Made by a program: the position numbers and the translations under genes
Notes under the pieces: generated by a model
The model's database searches: none
The model's input: only the letters and a program-made list of their open reading frames with translations
Told to the model about the DNA's origin: nothing
Part shown: one piece after another, positions 58,066 through 64,000 of the stretch
Numbering within the stretch: the stretch's first letter is position 1
Layout of the letters: every line of letters starts with the position of its first letter
Source: Hetaerina americana
Taxonomy: Eukaryota; Arthropoda; Insecta; Odonata; Calopterygidae
DNA length: 64,000 nt
Reading direction: 5' to 3'
Assembly (NCBI GenBank): GCA_022747635.1
Contig: JAKTNV010000067.1
Location: forward strand, 82,001-146,000

Positions 58066-58935
58066 CTTACTTCAAGAAAGCCTCGGAGAAGGCCGAGAGC
58101 TTAAACAATCTGCATCCTGTGCCTCAGTTGTGATCTCTTCGATGAACTTGGCCTTCCCGAAACAATTCCTGATCGTCGACTTGCCGACCTGCTGCCAAGC
58201 ACGCCGGGTGAGCAGTAGAGTGTCTGGCAACGTGAACTCTAACTATTTTCCTTCGTCCTTGGCCTCCAGTCGGCGGCATAGCAGGAGCTTCTTGCAGTGG
58301 CTATTGAGGTTCTTTGGATCGATTGGTTGCGAATTGGCTGTCGCGTGAGGTGGGAAGAGGACCAGTTGGATGTTGTTCAGCTAGGGCTCGGGAGGGTGGC
58401 CGGAGAAGCTATCGAGACAGACAAGCTCTCTGCATCCCTACTGGCTGAGTCGTCCGCCCAATCACGCTATGTCTCCTCGAAAAGCTCTACCGTCTTCCAC
58501 GCCTTCGAGTTCGCCTCGTCAAGGTTGAAGACATCGTCTGAGGAGACCTGCCTGAGTAAGGGCCGGAGAACCTGTTGTTGCCACTCAAGAAGGGGTTGTG
58601 AATCCATCGCTCCAGCTTCACCCTGCACTGTTGATGCCGTGGCGCTTCTTGAAATTATCCAACCAACCGTCACTCACCATCAAGTCTGGGATGTTCATCA
58701 GCTCGGCCAGTTTCATTGATCAGATCGCCGTCAACAGGCAGATTCTGTCCTCTTGCTTGCTTCAGCCACAGGAGCACTCCCTCATCAAGCAACCTTCGGG
58801 TCGTCAGCCAGTGTCAACTTCATAGTCTTCGATGGAACTCCAGCTTTGATTGCAGCCTCGATATCACCCTTCTTGCTGAGAATGCCCTTCACGGTGGCCC
58901 TCTTAACTTCGACGCCCCATTTCTTGCAAATCACA
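58066..58935 (-). mobile_element. Decayed pogo/Tigger-like DNA transposon
   Basis: Minus strand, three frames needed. N-terminal part: KWGVEVKRATVKGILSKKGD and VPSKTMKLTLADDPKV (CENP-B-type DNA-binding region, about 58.93-58.79 kb), then VLLWLKQARGQNLPVDGDLI. A middle piece has SSDDVFNLDEANSKAW, near the first catalytic Asp box (NLDET-like). The C-terminal part has LFPPHATANSQPIDPKNLNS (usual LPPN.T..LQPLDQG) and RRAWQQVGKSTIRNCFGKAK then FIEEITTEAQDAD. Much of the DDE core is deleted and several stops are present. Terminal repeats not identified. Confidence 0.72.
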
Positions 58936-58961
58936 CACAAGAGGAAAGAATAGTAGTTTAG

Positions 58962-59262
58962 CAATCATACAACATCAAAAAGGATAAGAACAGTGCGTTT
59001 CGTGGTTTCGTTTTTTTGGTTTCGTTTCTTGTGTCTTGTCTATCTCTCCTTGGGTGGGTGAAACAGCTCCCCAACGCCATCTCTTGGCCAAAGAATCGGG
59101 GCATTTGGTTGCATAAAGCATCGCAGATCTCAGTGTAAATTACGTTTCCTGGATAACTCAAGTGGATAAGAGCCTCCGCCCGGCAAGTGGAAAGATCCGG
59201 AGTTCAAGTCCCGGTCTAGGAAATAGTTTTACTCTCATGATCTGCCTGATTCCGCCTTACCA
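58962..59262 (+). mobile_element. SINE family S2, second long copy
   Basis: A 5' block (cagtgcgtttcgtggtttcg, caacgccatctcttggcca, aagaatcggggc) then a tRNA-like head (ggataactcaagtggataag, ggagttcaagtcccggtcta) and ggaaatagttttactctcat, matching the unit at 31.7-32.2 kb in reverse. Similarity to the S2 body stops at gattccgcctt (about 59258), so this copy lacks the rest of the body and the TA tail. Confidence 0.65.
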
Positions 59263-59504
59263 ACCACGTTAACATCGTCACCGACACTTCGAACTTCTGC
59301 CGGAATCTACGCATGCCCATCCCCAACTATGGCATGCCCATTGGAAATCGCAGCCTTTCCCTCCGAACTCTCCCACCATTTACCCAGTTCTTACCCGATT
59401 CCGTCCAGCCTCAGAAAAATAACCCTAACCACTCCTATCCAACCATTCAATTGAAATCTTTATCAATCTCCCACCTCCAGCAATCCACTCGGACATAGAT
59501 TTTT

Positions 59505-59600
59505 TAAACATAGATACACAAAGAAAGGACACTCACATATGTGGTTTTGACGTTTCAATGTCAAGACCGTCGTCATCAGATTCTGTTTTAAATAGTTTTT
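59505..59600 (-). mobile_element. Orphan Penelope-type 3' tail
   Basis: Minus strand: ctgatga (59579-59573), a segment with cggtcttgacatt, gaaacgtc (GAAA at 59556-59553), then acatatgtgagtgtcctttc. The exact CTGATGA and GAAACGTC words make it the most ribozyme-like of the tails here. Confidence 0.5.
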
Positions 59601-61315
59601 CTCATGAATTAGAACAGTATTTTCAAAAGTGCTTCTAACATATGACTATTTAGTGACGAATAGAGGTACCACATCAAATGATTGAAACCATTAGTTTCAA
59701 TGGTACAAGCACAATTTATTTTATATCGAGGTCGCGGCCACCCCTGGATGGGAAGTGTGGACAGGGATTTTCCGCTGATGGCGCCAATAAGACACTGAGC
59801 CGGCCCTGGATTTGATGTAGCCTTAAACGAGCAGCCATGGAATACGCCAATGTTGCTTACTTTCCCGTTTGAGTGCATTTTTCCATGAATCCCCGGGCTC
59901 GGCGCATCTAGGTCTAGGACCGACGTACATCACCTGCTATTTCGCCCTGACTAACATTACAGCATCACAATATCCCGATTGCGGTATTTTACTCACCATA
60001 TGACACGAACGTGTTCTTTAAAAAAACATCGGCACAAAATTTTGTCAGCTGCCTATTCAGAAAAAAGCCTTAAACAAAAGTAGGCCATCCGAATGAAATT
60101 TATTCATCATTGTAAAAGTTAATTTCTTGTTTTATTTTGCCAAACACAGCTCACCTCCCACGCCAGAGACTATTACGTTCCACAGTCTCTTCAAATTATT
60201 TTGTTTTTTTAATTCAGATATGCAATACTTTCGGTATGTGACGCTCACTCACGCGACTCCCTTTGCCCTTTATAATCCTTTCAGATGTTTTTAAAGAGGG
60301 AAGAAAAGACGTTTCCACATCCCAACATTTTATAGCTACGAAAATGCAAGCCCGACTAACTCCGAGCTGTTTATACCATACACATGCATATATTCTATGT
60401 TGAACGTCAGAAGCCCTTTATTTTGAAGAACCTTTCATGACGGAGAAATCTGATTTTTTCAAGGAATACTTTTGAAAGGGAATCCTCGGTATTTCATCAA
60501 TCCCACAATCTCTTTCAAGACGGTTACAACGATCTCTAGTTTTTCAGATTATTTTTCTTTCAGTGCCCGATCTGCCATTACATCTTATCACAGGCAAAAG
60601 GATGAGGAATCTCTCAACAACTCTGATTTTCGATAAGTTCTTTGCTTAATGACTGGCGTGGTTCGATTTCAAGGCTGCTGTCAATGGGGTCGTTCAGATG
60701 AGATGCGCGGGGGTCATCGGAGAGAAATTCGGACTGAGTCACAAAAGGAGGAAGTGTGGGGGCCAGAGCCCATTGCACCGTCAAGAGTTAAAAAAAAAGT
60801 ACTTAACGAAACACTGAATATGGACAATTTGAACTATGTTTTACACATATCGGTGAATGTAAAATTAAACCTTGAAAGTCTAATGAGAAGAGGGAGACAG
60901 TACATTTTCTCCAAAATAAACTATTCAATTGAAAAGGTAATGAATAGATGGAAAATTGACAAAAAACCCAATTGAATTTTAGAGCTTTTAAATCGGGATT
61001 TCAGTAAAACTGGGTGAATTTGGACAACAGTGGTATTGAACCATTTTAAAATGATCTAAAATCGTCAGAAAACATTCTGAAAGAAGAGCAATTCCTTTTC
61101 GCTGAATCAGAATAGTTTTCGTCAACTTATATGTCCCATTAGCTACATTGGGGAAGGAGTTTTCAACTCAAATGATAGCGTACTATCGCTCTTTCCTACT
61201 GTTAAAATAACTTTAACGTTCCTCTTCTAGGATTAATTTGCCGCTATAGTGTACACACAATATTATCAGCTGAATCATCCCCTTCTCACAGTGGTACATT
61301 CACGAGAAAGAGAGA
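59601..61315. other. AT-rich DNA, no recognised feature
   Basis: Only short ORFs without domains (largest 108 codons at 60649-60975). Confidence 0.4.
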
Positions 61316-61392
61316 GTCCGAAAAGTTTCCGACCTCTGAAAATTTCAGAAAAAATGTCTCGTAACTTTGTTAGGTCGGAAACTTTTCAGACC
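61316..61392. repeat. Short inverted repeat (possible miniature element)
   Basis: gtccgaaaagtttccgacc at 61316-61334 pairs with ggtcggaaacttttcagacc at 61373-61392, with a 38-nt spacer that itself contains the palindrome tctgaaaatttcaga. No target duplication is evident. Confidence 0.65.
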
Positions 61393-64000
61393 ACCCTCGC
61401 GGTTAATGCTGAAAAAAGGTTCACTTGAAATGAGAAAAAAATTGACTCTCTAAGACAAATGAGATTTTATTAAGACGTAGAGTTGGGCTTTGGAAGTAGT
61501 GCGAAGGTATGGTATATCTTTTCTCGCGTAATTCTTCTTAAAATATACGAATAATAATGATTTCAAGGACTCAGATTACAAATTCTGCGTATTTCCTTTG
61601 CCAGGAACATCTGCGGCCCTTTATAAAGCCAACTGAATAGCAAATGAGAAGCAAAGAACACATGGCAAAAAATTGAGAAGCAAAAACCACTTCTCAAGCT
61701 GAGAGGTACGTGGGAAATCCTGGATGCGATATAGTCCCAGCTATCTGCGATCCGGAGGTGGATCACGTCTCCGCGGGGTGCAAGAGCTTCACTCCCTCTT
61801 ATCTCGTTGCCCTTGACGACCCTTGTTTCGCGCGTTATGAGCAGAGGTCGGGCGAGTGGGGGTGGATGCCTCCGAAATAAGGCGTCATGAACGGCAAAAG
61901 TTGAGCATCTCGTCGTGCGCCCGGGGAGAAGACGCCCGGCTGTTGCAGCCGTGGATCGGGAGGGGGAATGCGGCGGCGGGGAAAGGGAGAGAACATAGCC
62001 GCTTAATGAGAACTGAGGTGACCTCCCCTTCCCGAGTGCAGGCCAAAAGTGCACTTCCTCTCTTCCCTTTGTTGTTGTTGAGGGGGGAAGAGGGGGCGCA
62101 GGGGTTTTCGCCATCGTGGACGGGGAGGCAAAGGGGGGACGACGCCCGTCCACTGACCTAACCGCCGCTCTCCCATGAGCGGGGTGGCATGGCCGGACTC
62201 AAAGGCAGGGAGGGCCCCCCCCCTGCTTCCGACGCGGTCAACCTCGGTCGCTTCTTCCCGGGCGGATCATCCGCTCGCCGAGGGCACCTTATGGCTCCAG
62301 GCGTGCTTCTGCGCGTCCCATTTCGCGCCCTGCCGCCGCGTGCCCCCCCCGTGTCCCACGGCAGTCACGGAAGGAAACAAATGACGACGACCCGTGTTTT
62401 GATGATTGAAGGTCAAACGGCGGAGGGGACAATTCATTGTTCGACGCTGCCGCAACCGAGGTCTCCATCGAAAGTGGAGAGAGATTGTGAAACGCGAGCG
62501 GAAACGCATCCTGCGTCACTCAATCGACTCCGGGCACTCTGGCCACGCAAAACCGGACTCATCGGAACGTCGCTCAATGCGTTCACACTGGACATACGGA
62601 CAGGTCCCGGGGAAATAGTATTGGATCCGGCTACTTTATCTTGTCCCCCTTTCCCTACGGCGATGCATGAAATTTGGATTGCGCTTACGACCTGAGACAT
62701 GTCCCAGCGAGGCATTCGGTGAAATGGCGAACGGTTTCTGAAGTAAAGCTGCCGTGTGTGCGAACAACCCCCTGGAGGGGAACATATTCTATGAGGTAGT
62801 CCCGCGCTTGGAAACGTGCAACGATACAATTTACTCGCTCAGGATTCAGTCGACCGAGAGAGGCTACAACGAGAAAAAAACATCAACAAGCAAAAGACTG
62901 AGATGGGGCGCACTTTTATTTGATGTCATACCAAGATTTGAAAACACTTGTGATCGTGCATCTGCTTGGTTATCAACATACTTTAAGAATTGAAATGGGT
63001 AAAAAACAAAAAATTATAAACGTAAAATTAAAGGAAAAATTGATACGCAAGGCTCTGGCTGTTGCCCTTCTGTTTTTTACCAAGTTATAGGACGAAATTT
63101 TGATTTTCTTGAGACATCAGAAAATAAAGTTTGCAGGGAAAGGTGATAACGGCAGGACATTTCATCTCCTTGTCACGAAAAATCTGCAAGACTCCTGCCG
63201 CGACATAGATACGATTGAGCCATGGAAGAATTGAGAACACCCTCACGGCTACTCAATAGCACGTCACGTGGATTCGTTCAATGGTGCGTAAAATCTTAGT
63301 TTTATCTGATTCGAATTTGTTTGATTCATCAATGTTATCGATACAGAAACACTCATTTTCTACACTTGAAAAACCATGCAAAGAAAGTGAATTCAAATAC
63401 CGATGAGTTATCAATCATGGAAACTCGACGTTGACTTACTGCATCTAAGTATGTCCGAGAGGGGTCACCCGCGGAAGCGAGATAGACAACAGTTCGCCTT
63501 TTGGTCGCAGTTCGGCACGGCAAGATACGAAGCAGTGGCAGTGCGATGGAACGGAGCTCAGGACGCTTTTAAGAATTATTCCGATCCCGACATAAATTAA
63601 TAAAATAATGCAATAACTACTTGATTTGTCACTCGTAAGCATGGAAGCTAGGTGACAGACTGAAGGGCATGAAACCAAGGGTCTGTTTTGAATTTTACAA
63701 GCGGTGAGAACGGAACAAGACCAAAATAAACTCAAGAGACGCTACTTCTAATTAATATAGTATTTTTTTGATCTTGTAGCATGGGAAGCCGTCTAAGTTC
63801 GTTTCGTCTCGCACATAAGTAGAGTTGACCGAATCGTCTGTCGCAGTACTAAAGGGACGTAGTGACTTAGTAGTCCCTGATGTCATTTTTAGACTTTTCC
63901 CAAGGGCAGGTAAGCCGTGTGAAACTTTTGGAACTTTGACGTTACAATGCATGCCATCGCTGTAATCAAATATGAGCTTCATTTATCAGAAAAAAATTGC
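61393..64000. other. Unassigned DNA with a GC-rich block at 61.75-62.7 kb
   Basis: The GC-rich block produces overlapping ORFs on both strands (up to 196 codons) with proline/arginine-rich content and no recognisable domain. It could be a CpG-rich regulatory region, but nothing in the sequence proves it. Confidence 0.4.

Noticed and set aside
61563..62829. ORFs up to 196 codons in the second GC-rich block
   Set aside because: Proline/arginine-rich translations in several frames without homology signals or splice context; treated as compositional.

Overview
The window is a piece of an arthropod (probably insect) nuclear genome. It is AT-rich and intron-dominated, with very abundant (TA)n microsatellites and a dense load of animal transposable elements. 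No bacterial features, CRISPR arrays or operons were seen. The only host gene I can support is a Dscam-family cell-adhesion gene on the minus strand. Four exons at 42205-41832, 23816-23607, 6931-6611 and 5223-4918 encode part of Ig5, then Ig6, Ig7 and Ig8. They have consensus splice sites, the three junctions inside the window are all phase 1, and the joined reading frame is continuous. The introns between them are about 18.0 kb, 16.7 kb and 1.4 kb. Both ends of the gene lie outside the window, and almost everything else here is intron or flanking DNA of this gene.

Layout by position. At 1-381 is a perfect inverted repeat carrying a tRNA-derived SINE head. Ig8 and Ig7 lie at 4.9-6.9 kb. A complete 1326-bp mariner with an intact DD34D transposase lies at 9.9-11.2 kb. 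A 5'-truncated Penelope-like element (reverse transcriptase plus GIY-YIG) lies at 12.9-14.7 kb. From 20.5 to 22.5 kb there are microsatellites, an RTE-like LINE with an 11-bp target-site duplication, and a SINE. The Ig6 exon is at 23.6-23.8 kb. From 24.1 to 30.2 kb there is a cluster of RTE / CR1-like / RTE LINEs. From 31.3 to 33.3 kb there is a SINE with a duplicated 111-bp body, a Penelope-type tail and an internally deleted mariner. A second mariner family (deleted) is at 34.2-34.95 kb. A second, closely related CR1 fragment fused to a tRNA-like head is at 39.1-40.5 kb, and the Ig5/Ig6 exon is at 41.8-42.2 kb. A foldback of Penelope-type tails, a SINE and a long RTE copy occupy 46.4-49.2 kb. 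A third mariner family (deleted) is at 51.6-52.4 kb. A Jockey/CR1-superfamily LINE is at about 54.9-58.0 kb, a decayed pogo/Tigger transposon at 58.07-58.94 kb, and another SINE and Penelope-type tail at 58.96-59.6 kb.

How the parts relate. The Dscam exons are GC-rich islands in AT-rich repeats. Several elements look like autonomous/non-autonomous partners: the full mariner and its deletion derivative; the RTE LINE and a SINE whose 3' end resembles the RTE tail; and the Penelope element with several orphan 3' tails sharing a CTGATGA-type / stem / GAAA layout that may be hammerhead-ribozyme related. I found no clearly new biological system. The points most worth checking are the Penelope-type tails, the RTE-SINE tail similarity, the two CR1 copies sharing the same stop codons and the same 3' breakpoint, and the unusual loop and linker insertions in Dscam.
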